Below, one piece after another: positions 24,828-34,025 of a DNA stretch of 64,000 bases. Origin of the DNA: Dehalobacter sp. (GTDB taxonomy: Bacteria > Bacillota > Desulfitobacteriia > Desulfitobacteriales > Syntrophobotulaceae); NCBI GenBank assembly GCA_023667845.1, contig JAMPIU010000125.1:1-64000 (forward strand), written 5' to 3'. The position numbers and the translations under genes were made by a program. Positions within the stretch are counted from its first letter, which is position 1; each line of letters starts with the position of its first letter. A model generated the notes under the pieces. The model had not been told where the DNA came from and did no database searches. It saw nothing but the letters and a program-made list of their open reading frames with translations.

Positions 24828-26026
24828 ACCCTCACCCCATTATTCCGCCAACGATTTAGTAAGTTGAGTATAAAGCCAACGGGACAAAAAAATTGGCAGT
24901 AAAACCGGTTAATAAACAGGCTGATGAAGATAAAAATGGGTAACATTAACCACATCACCCATACAGCTTTAAACAAAAAGAAAGCGCTAAAAGGCTGATA
25001 ATCCAAGGTTCCATAGTCTCCAACCCAGGTCCCCAGCATGATTGCAATCCATAGGATGGTCGGGGCGGCCAACTTCAGAATCCTGGTAACTTGCGGAGAA
25101 ATCCCTAAAGATTTAAATCCTGCGGCTTTGTTTAGAAACTCCTGTGCAGCTCCAAAAGGACAAACCCATGTACAGTAAATATTCTTCCCAAAGAGAACAA
25201 CAAAGCCCAACGATCCGACCATAATCACGTACCATCCTAAATTTGTCAAGCGGGGTATTTGTAACGTTACAATCGAGAACAGATTGTTTGCCGTCACAAA
25301 CTCTTTGACAAAGAAACCCATAACTCCAATAATGATTAAAAGCCACCAAATCCGAAAACGGGAGATTTTCTTTATAAAAGTTGCGATCAGCGCGACAAGA
25401 AAAACCACAATCATTGCTAAAGTCTTACTGTTCAATTGGTAAATGTCATAAGGGTTCGTCCATTGCTTATCAAAGAATTGAGATGCTATATACAAAGTCC
25501 CTTTGTTAACAGCTTCGGCAACAGCATGCGATGATACCGTTGAGCCAGTTACCCTGTCAATAAAATTTTCTGTTTGTCTTCTGTCCAGGAAACCGGAATA
25601 ACCATAGGCGCCTCCCAGGTAAATGGGCTCACCGAGAGAAAGGCTTTTAAATTGATCAAAAAATTTCTGGCTATAAAGCCTGTCAAAAAACACAGGCGTT
25701 TCGGCATGCCGGGTAACAATGACTTTCTCTACCAAACCCTTATCGGTGAGAATTGTCATGGTTTCAATCCGAGATTGATATCCTACCGCTGAGTCACAAA
25801 CTGCATAATACCGTTTCCCAGCAGCATCAATCTTATAAGCGCGTATAGTTCCTACGATTTTTTCAATGGACGTAATTTCTGGTACGTTCTGCCTGATAAG
25901 TGCAGGATAATCAATTGTTTTTTCGGCAAAACAGGCGCCATAAATGATTGCTGCAATCGCCGTAAAGAATAATGCCATTAAATAATAGGACTTAATATCT
26001 CTCTTCTTCCTCTCCACTTTTTTCAT
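24758..26026 (-). CDS. rdhC: PceC-like membrane flavoprotein (cassette III)
   Basis: A 422-aa RdhC, the most divergent of the four: FMN domain with VTGSTVSS, membrane core, CTWVCPFG and CQFFCPVG motifs. The C-terminal tail repeats W-N-x-I/L (VWNQIWNRLWNGIWNQRW), the other reading frame of the small ORF's Met-Glu-Pro repeat. Confidence 0.92.
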   Translation of the reverse strand: MKKVERKKRDIKSYYLMALFFTAIAAIIYGACFAEKTIDYPALIRQNVPEITSIEKIVGTIRAYKIDAAGKRYYAVCDSAVGYQSRIETMTILTDKGLVEKVIVTRHAETPVFFDRLYSQKFFDQFKSLSLGEPIYLGGAYGYSGFLDRRQTENFIDRVTGSTVSSHAVAEAVNKGTLYIASQFFDKQWTNPYDIYQLNSKTLAMIVVFLVALIATFIKKISRFRIWWLLIIIGVMGFFVKEFVTANNLFSIVTLQIPRLTNLGWYVIMVGSLGFVVLFGKNIYCTWVCPFGAAQEFLNKAAGFKSLGISPQVTRILKLAAPTILWIAIMLGTWVGDYGTLDYQPFSAFFLFKAVWVMWLMLPIFIFISLFINRFYCQFFCPVGFILNLLNRWRNNGVRVWNQIWNRLWNGIWNQRWKTNKG

Positions 26027-26063
26027 CCTTTTCTAATTTCAGAACAACCGTCTGATAATAAAG

Positions 26064-26110
26064 GACGTAAGCCACTTAAGACCTCGCAAGGCAAAGTGGC
26101 TGTTTACGTC
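26064..26110 (-). other. Conserved rdhB-rdhC intercistronic stem-loop (cassette III)
   Basis: GACGTaaGCCACTT pairs with AAGTGGC...TACGTC. The outer helix uses GACGT/ACGTC where cassettes I and II use TACGC/GCGTA, so pairing is kept although the bases differ. Confidence 0.65.
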
Positions 26111-26145
26111 TTAATTAAATATTTTAACCTTTTACTTTTACCTGA

Positions 26146-26463
26146 TTAAACCGAGATGGTTTCGGAATTGTCTGCCTTCTTCTTCGACGGACGGTTAATT
26201 AATCGATACGTTATCGCAGCCGGAATCAGCGCCGCACCGCCGAAAAATAAAAAGCCCATGGCAACAGCCTGGTATTCTCCCTCAGCAAAGCTGGAATAAC
26301 CCCAAGCCAAAGCAAATACAAACAGAAAATTGGCACAAAAAGCACATAACTGCAAAGGAACCGTATTTTTCCCTTTAAGCTTCAAGTATTTCCAAATACC
26401 GTATTGAATCACCAGCATCAATATACCGATACTCATCCAAATTAATACATCGAAAATCGTCAT
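26146..26463 (-). CDS. rdhB: PceB-like membrane anchor (cassette III)
   Basis: A 105-aa, three-span membrane protein with FLFFGGAALIPAAITYRLINRP near the C-terminus, 18 bp downstream of rdhA. GAGGAGGGAT precedes the start. Membrane anchor of the cassette III dehalogenase. Confidence 0.92.
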   Translation of the reverse strand: MTIFDVLIWMSIGILMLVIQYGIWKYLKLKGKNTVPLQLCAFCANFLFVFALAWGYSSFAEGEYQAVAMGFLFFGGAALIPAAITYRLINRPSKKKADNSETISV

Positions 26464-26481
26464 GTAGGATATCCCTCCTCT

Positions 26482-28134
26482 TTATTTTGTAGGTTCGGTG
26501 TCATTCCAGAAATCATTAACCATGTTCGTGACATAGCCAGATTCAATCCGCTCTTCGGGATTTACAGGACCGTTGTAGCCAAACCATTCATCAAACTTGC
26601 GAGCCGCGTCCTGAACCAACGGAACTTGGGTAGCAATTCTGGCTATATCATGGTTCCACTGCCCGATTTTATTCCAGGAACAGACCGCAATACAGTTTCC
26701 GCAGTCCCCACCGTTATAGGCCCAGAAAGAGTTGCAGCGGTGTGCGTCAACGTGCCATTTTGATGTATAAGGAACTTCAGAAGTACCACAATCCTGGGGC
26801 TGCAGAACCCTTGCTTCTTTCTCGTGAGAGATGGCCTGAGAAGGACAAGCATCCGCACACTTCATACACAGGCGGCAAAACTCACGGACTCCGAAGCTTC
26901 TCGGTTTGTCTGGAACAAGCTCCAAATCTGTATAGACTTTGGCGATACGAACCCGAGGACCGTATTTTTGCGTGACAAGCATTCCGTTTCTTCCCGCTTC
27001 CCCTAGACCGGCTTGGACAGCGATGGGAACACTCATTCCAGTGTCATTCCCCGACGGAATCGCATAGTACCCAAGCTCTCTTAAAAAAGTTGCAAGTTTA
27101 AAAGAAACTTCTCCCATATTGGAATAAATTTTGCCGGGCCCAGCGCTCTCAATGATTGATGGCGCCGTTCGGAAAGACTCATAATCCATTTCAAAAGCCA
27201 ATGCAATTACATTTTTGGGTTGGAAACCGGCATATTTCACCCAATCAGCTTCAAAAGTACTTAGTCCAAACACTTCCACTTCGCGGTTTTTAAGATATTT
27301 TTCAATGTTATACGGCGTATACACAGTTCTACCGTTTGGCAATTTGAACGGCATGGTTTTTGGTCTACACCAGTTACCGTAGGTCCAGCGGTCATCATAG
27401 GGCGCAATTCCGACGAGGTCCGCCCCTAGAAAACGGGCTGCTTTCTTCACAATCTTTGTAGCTTCTTCCGCTGAGTCGAATTTCCATTGCAATCCTTGAC
27501 TCCGCTTGTCTTCAGCCATGGTGTTATCCCAGTTAAACATCCCTTGGAAGACCACAGGCTCTTTTGCCATTTCATTGGTTTCAGGATTAATGGGATAATG
27601 CTGGATTATTCCAGCCGGACCACTGCCGGGTGCAGTAAACCCGTTGTACCAAAACTCTACCGACCAAGCTGCAACACTCAAGGCTACGTCCAATTGGCGC
27701 CAGCCGACTTCTTTGTGCCGCAGCGGCAGAATAGTACCATCATGTTGGCCAAAAAATATAACGCCTGTTTCAGAGACTGTTGCCTGCCGGCCTTTAATAC
27801 CAAGGGTCTCAGCGTTAATTCTCGGCAGATCTTTTCCGGTGTCTTTCTTTCCGGTTGTTGCCGAAACGTCATCGTGGACAAATTTAATCGGCGTCTTGTT
27901 TTCTTCCGGATCAAAAACCTTTAAGTAGTAGACCTTGCTCCCTGGTAAACGTTGATACTTTTCGTCCACTGTGTAAGGGAATTCCGATGTTTCTTTAATA
28001 GGCGCTACAATGTCTGCCGCCTGGGCAACTAGGGGATTAAATGTTTCCTTTGCAACCGTAGCCGTTGCCACAGCCGCGGCAACGGTGCCCATGAGTGAAG
28101 CTTTGAAAAAACTTCGTCTGTCTAAGTTTCCCAT
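26482..28134 (-). CDS. rdhA: Reductive dehalogenase catalytic subunit, PceA-like (cassette III)
   Basis: A 550-aa PceA-like RdhA. I start at MGNLDRRSFF (28134): GGGAGGAG lies nine bases upstream, the start matches PceA and the cassette IV copy, and it restores the standard operator-to-start spacing. A longer frame to 28173 would translate the ribosome site itself. Tat signal DRRSFFKASLMGT; 4Fe-4S motifs CRLCMKCADACP (about 421) and CGNCIAVCSW (about 478). Operon A-B-C-small ORF-T-K. Confidence 0.96.
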   Translation of the reverse strand: MGNLDRRSFFKASLMGTVAAAVATATVAKETFNPLVAQAADIVAPIKETSEFPYTVDEKYQRLPGSKVYYLKVFDPEENKTPIKFVHDDVSATTGKKDTGKDLPRINAETLGIKGRQATVSETGVIFFGQHDGTILPLRHKEVGWRQLDVALSVAAWSVEFWYNGFTAPGSGPAGIIQHYPINPETNEMAKEPVVFQGMFNWDNTMAEDKRSQGLQWKFDSAEEATKIVKKAARFLGADLVGIAPYDDRWTYGNWCRPKTMPFKLPNGRTVYTPYNIEKYLKNREVEVFGLSTFEADWVKYAGFQPKNVIALAFEMDYESFRTAPSIIESAGPGKIYSNMGEVSFKLATFLRELGYYAIPSGNDTGMSVPIAVQAGLGEAGRNGMLVTQKYGPRVRIAKVYTDLELVPDKPRSFGVREFCRLCMKCADACPSQAISHEKEARVLQPQDCGTSEVPYTSKWHVDAHRCNSFWAYNGGDCGNCIAVCSWNKIGQWNHDIARIATQVPLVQDAARKFDEWFGYNGPVNPEERIESGYVTNMVNDFWNDTEPTK

Positions 28135-28177
28135 GAAGTCTCTCCTCCCTAAATAAGGTAATTTTAATTTCATGTTT

Positions 28178-28221
28178 ATCGTACTTTAGATTCAATCGAC
28201 GAACCTGTATACGGTGATACA
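28178..28221 (-). promoter_or_regulatory. CRP-type operator and -10, PceA-type cassette III
   Basis: Perfect TGTAT-N6-ATACA palindrome (28206-28221), centred 33 bp upstream of TACGAT (28178-28183, minus strand) and 79.5 bp upstream of the rdhA start. Confidence 0.66.
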
Positions 28222-28299
28222 CCTTAGAAAAAATGGTTTATATTCATTCCAAAATATTACCTTTTCCGAGAAGATAGCAGGGGAAGGCCGTAAACATAA

Positions 28300-28357
28300 A
28301 AGAACCTACTTATTAGATTAGACACTTGAAAAATGGTCTAATAATAAGTAGGTTCTT
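28300..28357 (-). terminator. Terminator of the chemotaxis receptor gene
   Basis: AAGAACCTACTTATT and AATAAGTAGGTTCTT (plus inner GATTAGACA/TGGTCTAAT) form a long stem, followed on the minus strand by TTTTATGTTT. It insulates the methyl-accepting protein gene from the cassette III promoter. Confidence 0.8.
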
Positions 28358-28446
28358 GTTGCTTCATTAAGCATATTCTGCCGATAGAGTCTGTTTATTT
28401 CACTGTCTATATTTCACGTACGGTTCTGAAGAAGAAAATACTAGGC

Positions 28447-29730
28447 TTATTTTTTACCAATAAGCCGGGATAATCCTTCACCTAGCTGAGCCAATGTTTC
28501 TGCGGATTGGTTTACCAAAAGCATTTTAGCATTTTGTTCCTCCGAAGCGCCAGATACCTCTTGCGTGCTGGAAGCCGTTTGTTCAGCTATGGCACCAATA
28601 CTCTCGATAGAAATGGCAGCTTGCGTCGTTCCGCTGGCTATTTCCTGTGCCGCAGTCGTAACCTGCTGAATCTGACTGACAACAGTCTTAATCTCCTCGA
28701 CAATTGTCTGGAATGATCTCCCCGCCAGCTTGACAGCCTCGACGCCTCCGGCTACTTCATCCTTACTTTTTTCCATCATTTCAACAGCACGTTCTGTCTC
28801 CCGTTGAATATTACCGATAAGAATTGCAATCTGGGCTGCGGAAGTTGACGATTGTTCCGCCAGTTTACGTACTTCATCGGCTACAACAGCAAAACCTCTT
28901 CCCTGTTCGCCTGCCCGGGCCGCCTCTATAGCGGCATTAAGAGCCAATAGGTTGGTTTGTTCGGCAATATCTTTAATGACATCAACAATATTGCCAATCT
29001 GAATGGATTGATCCCCTAATATAGAAACAACTTCGGATGTTTGGACGGATGCTTCACTAATCTTTTCTATTTTTCTAATGGCATTTTCTGCTTGACTGAA
29101 CCCGGATTCTGCGGCCAGTGCAGCCTTTCCGCTGCTTTGGCTGACGCTTTCTGCATTGGCAGCAACTTCTTGCGCGTTTGCGGAGAGCTGCTCGATAACC
29201 ACACTTGTTTGTTCTAAAGAGATCGCTTGGTCTTTTGCCCCGGTTGCAAGTTGGCCTAACATATCGGAAAGATGTGCACTTACGGCGGTCGTTTCCTGTA
29301 CGGTCGAAGATAATTCCCCGCTGGTGTTTTCTAAATTTTCAGCAGTTTCCATAAGCTTTGCAATAAGCGCGCGCCGATTAACGACTAAATTATTCGTGAC
29401 AGCAAGCAGGTCATCCAATAAGCCGTCTGTATTTACGTCAAATTGTGAAGCTAGTTTACCCTCGGAAAGGTCTTTATTATAATCGGTATACATGCGTAGA
29501 AATTTTGCGTTTCGATATATCAGGTAGGCTAGACTACTGCTTAAAATCAAGCCGACAAAGGAAAACAGAATACTTGCTTTTATCACTGTATTGAGCAAAT
29601 CTTCCAGACTGCTCCATTGTCCATTGGCCACCATTCCCTTTAGAACAATATTTACACCGGCAGCTATGAGAAAAAGTAAAACAATAATGAAAATATTTAT
29701 GTATTGTTTTTTCGTAATGGTAAGCTTCAA
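28447..29730 (-). CDS. Methyl-accepting chemotaxis protein
   Basis: A 427-aa receptor. Two membrane spans (about residues 10-30 and 48-70) flank a loop of only about 17 residues, so there is no room for a periplasmic ligand domain. A short HAMP-like region and a full cytoplasmic signalling domain follow. The hairpin tip ([20 protein letters not shown], near 265-284) is the highly conserved CheA/CheW contact. The first methylation-helix region is near 130-150. It is a single gene with its own terminator, placed between PceA-type cassette III and an rdhBA pair. Sensing must occur in the membrane or cytoplasm, possibly of redox state or energy. Confidence 0.93.
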   Translation of the reverse strand: MKLTITKKQYINIFIIVLLFLIAAGVNIVLKGMVANGQWSSLEDLLNTVIKASILFSFVGLILSSSLAYLIYRNAKFLRMYTDYNKDLSEGKLASQFDVNTDGLLDDLLAVTNNLVVNRRALIAKLMETAENLENTSGELSSTVQETTAVSAHLSDMLGQLATGAKDQAISLEQTSVVIEQLSANAQEVAANAESVSQSSGKAALAAESGFSQAENAIRKIEKISEASVQTSEVVSILGDQSIQIGNIVDVIKDIAEQTNLLALNAAIEAARAGEQGRGFAVVADEVRKLAEQSSTSAAQIAILIGNIQRETERAVEMMEKSKDEVAGGVEAVKLAGRSFQTIVEEIKTVVSQIQQVTTAAQEIASGTTQAAISIESIGAIAEQTASSTQEVSGASEEQNAKMLLVNQSAETLAQLGEGLSRLIGKK

Positions 29731-29992
29731 AATATATCCACCTCTTTATTCTTATTTATTCCTGTATTTAGCCTACAACAGTTAATAATAGATTAGGTTA
29801 ATAGTAACTAACAATGATTGGCAATGTCAATAAATTTTTTGGAATATTTTGTGCCATATTGGCTCATGCGGTCATTTAAATGGTAATATTTTAGATATTT
29901 CATAGAATTAGCGGCGATTTATAACCCAATACCGAATGAAGCCGATATACATTTTCTGCCTCGCGGAAAGGCTGCCGCACCTAAATTGAAAA
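29731..29992. other. Intergenic region upstream of the chemotaxis receptor
   Basis: AT-rich, about 260 bp plus the terminator that follows. No ORF, RNA gene or clear operator recognised. It presumably holds the receptor's promoter on the minus strand. Confidence 0.3.
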
Positions 29993-30021
29993 AGATGCCC
30001 CAAGTATGATTTAGGGCATCT
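29993..30021 (-). terminator. Terminator of the 30-32 kb rdhBA pair
   Basis: AGATGCCC / GGGCATCT stem followed by TTTTTCAATTT on the minus strand, about 60 bases past the rdhA stop. Confidence 0.85.
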
Positions 30022-30080
30022 CCAATCCGGATCCAGTTATACTATTTATATAACTGCAATAGACTTAGTGATTAAAGATA

Positions 30081-31448
30081 TCAATGGGCTGCCGGTACTT
30101 TGTACAGTTCCGGCCATTCCAGCCACCATTTATATTTTTCAATCTGCTCATCACCATAACCGAACATATCATCAATTTTTTTCAACAGGCTGGAGGAAGC
30201 TTCTCCATGGCTGCCGATCCAGGTGCCGGCAGTATGGAACCAGGATTGTTCCTTGGAGTTCCACGGACATACCTTCATACATCTGCCGCAGGATGAACCT
30301 TCTTGATTGGTTGTACGGAATACGGTGCATTTTTTCATATCACTGTTCCAACGTAAGTAACCGTTGTATTCAACCGGTTCCTTATCGAAGGTAATAGCGC
30401 TGGAGGGACAATTTTCTGCACATTTGCCACAGACTCGGCAAAAATCCAGCATACCGAAATCAATCGGATTGTCAGGAACAAGCGGCAAATCCGTGGTCAC
30501 TGCTGCCACCTTGTGGCGGAATCCCATACGCGGATGTGCAGCGCAGTCACCTGTTCTGGTTAACTCACCCAGTCCTGCAGCAATAATACAGGGTGGCATG
30601 GTTGCCGCATAGTTTGTCAAATGATGCGCTCTGGCGCTATATCCAAGTGATCGGATATAATTGGCCAAGATAACCGTAACGACTCCGGTCGTATGATAAG
30701 AGCGCATGGATTGACCGGCGCTGATACCGTCATATCCGGTCGAGGCCAGCATGGTCTCTAAATGCTGGTCAATCATTACGACAATAACATACGGCAGCCT
30801 CTCGGTTACCGGCATTGCGTTGGTCAAATCATCTTTCAGCATATCATCCTGACTCGGCATTTTATGACTATAGTAAGCAAAAGCAGGCATTTTGCCAATC
30901 CCGACTTCATCCGCCCGTAAAAAATATGCGCAATCTTTGATGTGTTGGGACATTTGCTCAGGGTCGGGAATCGGTAACTTGGTCGGTGAGGGCTTTCCGT
31001 CAACCATTTCTTCAGGAGCAAGATTCATAGCGAACCCGCCAATAGCGGCATTTAAGGGGTGCTTCATAACAAATTGGAAGTGGTAGTACCCTCTTTGAGA
31101 TTCCGGCGTAAGTTTGCCGCGACAAGCCAGAGCAAATCCCATCTCGGCTTCGTGGGTATTTTTGACCGTGCCGACAAGCTTCGATGTGCCTAGCCACTGG
31201 TCATTGTGTTCGACAAATCTGACGGAAGCACCGCCATAATCTATAACGGGATGAAGTTTGGACTTTGCGCCGTTCTGGGGCACTGAAGCATTCGTCACTG
31301 CATCCGCAGCCTTTGCTGGTAAAGCGTTTACCGCTCCGAGAATCCCCATGCCAAGAGCAGAAGCGGCACCAGCTTTCAAAAAGTTGCGTCGGTTCATCTG
31401 TAATTTCGGCTGTTGCTGCTTTCCTTCATGATCAGAAAACCTGGACAT
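30081..31448 (-). CDS. rdhA: Reductive dehalogenase catalytic subunit, CprA-like
   Basis: A 455-aa RdhA. Start at ATG 31448 (MSRFSDHEG) with AGAGGTG six bases upstream; a GTG three codons before overlaps that site. Tat signal [17 protein letters not shown], then CprA-like corrinoid domain ('[14 protein letters not shown]', '[18 protein letters not shown]') and 4Fe-4S motifs [12 protein letters not shown] (about 339) and [10 protein letters not shown] (about 387). C-terminus [10 protein letters not shown]. Closest in style to the 37.6-kb gene and to Desulfitobacterium CprA. Substrate unknown; a halogenated aromatic is a reasonable guess from family only. Confidence 0.94.
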   Translation of the reverse strand: MSRFSDHEGKQQQPKLQMNRRNFLKAGAASALGMGILGAVNALPAKAADAVTNASVPQNGAKSKLHPVIDYGGASVRFVEHNDQWLGTSKLVGTVKNTHEAEMGFALACRGKLTPESQRGYYHFQFVMKHPLNAAIGGFAMNLAPEEMVDGKPSPTKLPIPDPEQMSQHIKDCAYFLRADEVGIGKMPAFAYYSHKMPSQDDMLKDDLTNAMPVTERLPYVIVVMIDQHLETMLASTGYDGISAGQSMRSYHTTGVVTVILANYIRSLGYSARAHHLTNYAATMPPCIIAAGLGELTRTGDCAAHPRMGFRHKVAAVTTDLPLVPDNPIDFGMLDFCRVCGKCAENCPSSAITFDKEPVEYNGYLRWNSDMKKCTVFRTTNQEGSSCGRCMKVCPWNSKEQSWFHTAGTWIGSHGEASSSLLKKIDDMFGYGDEQIEKYKWWLEWPELYKVPAAH

Positions 31449-31461
31449 TTTTTTCACCTCT

Positions 31462-31770
31462 TTATACTTCTACGCTTGAATTTGTACGTCTTTGTTTACC
31501 GAGAAAGCCTAAAAGTCTGGCTAGTACGACGGCGAGAACAACTGATAATCCTAAGAACAAAAAGATTGCAGTACTTGTGGCCTTAACATGTCCTACGATG
31601 GAATTAATATAAACAAAAGAGATTCCAGTGGCGGTAATCAGATACCAAATAACGTACAATCCCCAGTTCAGGACAGTTTTCCATTTTTGGTCCTTTTTCG
31701 CCCGGGGTTTAATAAAGAGGATCCCAGCTAAAAACAAAATTCCGGCTAAAAAAACTAAGAAAGTTCCCAT
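31462..31770 (-). CDS. rdhB: Reductive dehalogenase membrane anchor, CprB-like
   Basis: A 102-aa, three-span protein starting [16 protein letters not shown], with [17 protein letters not shown] as the family signature. I use the ATG at 31770, preceded by GGAGGTG at six bases. The open frame extends 48 codons further upstream through low-quality sequence and past the ribosome site. It lies 13 bp before rdhA. Confidence 0.9.
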   Translation of the reverse strand: MGTFLVFLAGILFLAGILFIKPRAKKDQKWKTVLNWGLYVIWYLITATGISFVYINSIVGHVKATSTAIFLFLGLSVVLAVVLARLLGFLGKQRRTNSSVEV

Positions 31771-31960
31771 TTTTTCACCTCCTCCATACAATTTGCATTT
31801 CTCAGAAACCTTACACCTACGTTGAATCAACCGACTACAAAAAAATACATCTGTTTGTAAATCTGAATTGACCGGATGAACGGTTTGCGAGAAATCTATC
31901 GTCAACGAGATCATAACACTTTAAAAAAAAAAAAATTATTAGCGCATGGTAAGTTTTTTG

Positions 31961-31974
31961 TTAACATATGCTAA
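31961..31974 (-). promoter_or_regulatory. Possible dehalobox-like site before the 31-kb rdhB
   Basis: Minus-strand TTAGC-ATAT-GTTAA has the 5-4-5 layout of the CprK box (TTAAT-N4-ATTAA) but imperfect arms. It lies about 30 bp upstream of an AT-rich -10 candidate. Between it and rdhB is a 13-base A/T tract and a leader of about 150 bp. Confidence 0.35.
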
Positions 31975-32036
31975 TATTCTTTTCAGTTTTGGGATTCGAT
32001 AACAAAATGATATCTGGTTTTAATATTCAAAAAAAT

Positions 32037-32059
32037 AAGCCAGGATTTTCTCCTGGCTT
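32037..32059 (-). terminator. Terminator of PceA-type cassette IV
   Basis: AAGCCAGGA-TTTTC-TCCTGGCTT hairpin about 50 bases past the regulator stop codon, followed on the minus strand by ATTTTTTTG. Confidence 0.85.
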
Positions 32060-32107
32060 TTGACTGTGGTATAAAATTCTATATTTTTTCCTAACGGTAT
32101 CCGTTTC

Positions 32108-32806
32108 TTAAATTCCTATTTCTCCATATTCCTCGAGTATCAGCTCCCTGTGAACATAAAGTTTATTCTTACAATTTTTTAGTTTACCTGTGATTTTATA
32201 CTTACTGATAATTCGAGATACCGTAACCCTTGAGGCACCGATAATTTCTCCTATCCGTTCGTGAGATAAGTTCACAGGCAGTTCAAACCAATCTCCATGT
32301 TTTTTACATTCGTAGGATTGTAGCATCGATACGAAAAAATTTATTAATCTTTCTTTCGGAGATAACAAAGAAGAAAATAGGTTGGCACCTTCAATAACAC
32401 AGCGTAATCTGTTGTATAAAATGCTTATCACTGCAATTCTTGCCTCTAAGTTATCAGCCATTGACTCTATCAGGTCGGCCTTGGAAACCAGATAGATCTC
32501 ACAATCTTCAATTGCTTTGACACTTGAATTAATTGGAAGCATATCAAATGCCTCACCTAACCCGAATACTCTTTTTGGACCAACCAGGCATGCAATTTTT
32601 GACTCTCCACGAAGATTGTTGACATAGTAAGCAACCCAGCCTTTGGCTAAAAAGTGCGCATTCTGCACCAACTCGCCTTCGTGCAGAATGGTCGTCCCTT
32701 TTTTATATGATACTTTAACTCCTTTACTCGTCGCATGACTTACAACGCTTTCAACAACTGGCGGATCCACCCACTGCAAGTACGTACAAGAATTCACTGT
32801 ATACAT
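32108..32806 (-). CDS. rdhK: Crp/Fnr-family regulator of PceA-type cassette IV
   Basis: A 232-aa regulator starting MYTVNSCTYLQWVDPP after GAGGTAAT. Beta-roll effector domain, dimer helix and winged helix with recognition segment GASRVTVSRIIS: CRP arginines kept, Glu181 replaced by Val. Last gene of cassette IV, 33 bp after rdhT. It groups with the regulators of cassettes II and III. The likely operator is the TATAT-N6-ATACA site upstream of rdhA. Confidence 0.87.
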   Translation of the reverse strand: MYTVNSCTYLQWVDPPVVESVVSHATSKGVKVSYKKGTTILHEGELVQNAHFLAKGWVAYYVNNLRGESKIACLVGPKRVFGLGEAFDMLPINSSVKAIEDCEIYLVSKADLIESMADNLEARIAVISILYNRLRCVIEGANLFSSLLSPKERLINFFVSMLQSYECKKHGDWFELPVNLSHERIGEIIGASRVTVSRIISKYKITGKLKNCKNKLYVHRELILEEYGEIGI

Positions 32807-32839
32807 ACCGATTACCTCGTTATATCTTGGTCTAAGATA

Positions 32840-33817
32840 TTATTGCGCTAGATTTGCCTCTAACAGAAAGTCCATCGCTTTTCTACGTAAGCATTGGACA
32901 TCTTGTATATTGTTTTCTCTTGACAGTTCTACTTTCTCTGCTTTCTCACGGTTCTGCAACCGGACTTTCTCATAGAGCATTTCTTTATCCGTAAGCTGAA
33001 TTCCTTCTGCCTTGATCACTGCATCTAAAATTTTCTCTCCAAGAATTCTTTTTGAAGCTTCTTCCTTACACTCGTTCAGCAGCTCATCAGATGACAGCTT
33101 CCTTTGGATTAAGTAAACAATGAGTTCCATGTTGTAAACGGCCTTAAGCTCCTCAACAAACTTTCGATACAAATCCTCCGCTGCTTCGACTAATATTTCC
33201 TGCTCGAATTCATATTTGCAGTTCTCAGCTATTGCCCCAATTACTTTACTCATATTAGCGATTTGTGCTTTATTTACTTTTTCCTGAAAAATTTTATTCT
33301 TTAATATGATTTCAAATTCCTGCAACGTTTCTACCTGCGGATCAATTTCCCGGACAATATCGTCAGTTAATTCCGGCTCTTTAATACGATATACTTTTAC
33401 AATCTCGACCGAAAAAGTGATCTGTTTTCCCCATAAGGCTTGGTATTCCAGTAAATCAGGCAGTACCGTCGTTTGAAATATCACCGTTTCGCCCGTCTTC
33501 TTACCAAGCAGGTTGGTGGAGAATTCCTCTATAAAGTTTTCATCACCCACTCTGAACTTAAAGCCCCTGTCCCTTAATTTGGGGACTATCTTGCCATTCT
33601 CCGTTCCTTCAAAATTTACGATGACATAATCTCCGGTTTCGATCGGTTCATCATTTTTTTCGACCTGGATTTCGTCCAAAGATTTCTTAACATAATTAAG
33701 CGCTTCATTAAGTTCTTCTTCTTTGACGGAGACATCAAAACGATCGACGTTTAATCCTTTGTATTGTCCAAGTTGGAATTGTTTCATCTCGCTTCTAACG
33801 TCCATGTTGACTGCCAT
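32840..33817 (-). CDS. rdhT: PceT-like trigger-factor-related chaperone (cassette IV)
   Basis: A 325-aa PceT-like chaperone. N-terminal part (to about residue 160) is very close to cassettes I and II; the C-terminal helical arm diverges, as expected if it recognises a different Tat leader. The likely start is GTG/ATG at 33817 (AVNMDVRSEMKQFQLG region) with GGGGAGGAAG upstream; an internal ATG at MKQFQLG is also possible. Confidence 0.9.
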   Translation of the reverse strand: MAVNMDVRSEMKQFQLGQYKGLNVDRFDVSVKEEELNEALNYVKKSLDEIQVEKNDEPIETGDYVIVNFEGTENGKIVPKLRDRGFKFRVGDENFIEEFSTNLLGKKTGETVIFQTTVLPDLLEYQALWGKQITFSVEIVKVYRIKEPELTDDIVREIDPQVETLQEFEIILKNKIFQEKVNKAQIANMSKVIGAIAENCKYEFEQEILVEAAEDLYRKFVEELKAVYNMELIVYLIQRKLSSDELLNECKEEASKRILGEKILDAVIKAEGIQLTDKEMLYEKVRLQNREKAEKVELSRENNIQDVQCLRRKAMDFLLEANLAQ

Positions 33818-33845
33818 TTGAGACTTCCTCCCCTTCCGGAAATTT

Positions 33846-34025
33846 TTAACGGTCTGCCCGGATAATGCCGACTGATTGTAGCATTACGATGATGTGAGCT
33901 GCTCCGAGTATCAGTATTAAGGCAATAAATAACAGATCCTTTATTTTCAAGCTTTGTTGCTTTTTGCTTTGTTCCATCCTTGGTTCCCTATTCGGTTCCA
34001 TTTTTGAACCCACATTTGTTTCCAT
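33846..34025 (-). CDS. Small conserved membrane protein overlapping rdhC (cassette IV)
   Basis: A 59-aa ORF: variable basic/Met-Pro start (METNVGSKMEPNREPRME), KIKDLLFIALILILGAA span and IIVMLQSVGIIRADR tail. GGGGTGAA precedes the ATG. Seventy-nine nt overlap rdhC out of frame. The stop codon lies 29 bases before the rdhT start, so coupling to rdhT translation is possible. Confidence 0.72.
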   Translation of the reverse strand: METNVGSKMEPNREPRMEQSKKQQSLKIKDLLFIALILILGAAHIIVMLQSVGIIRADR

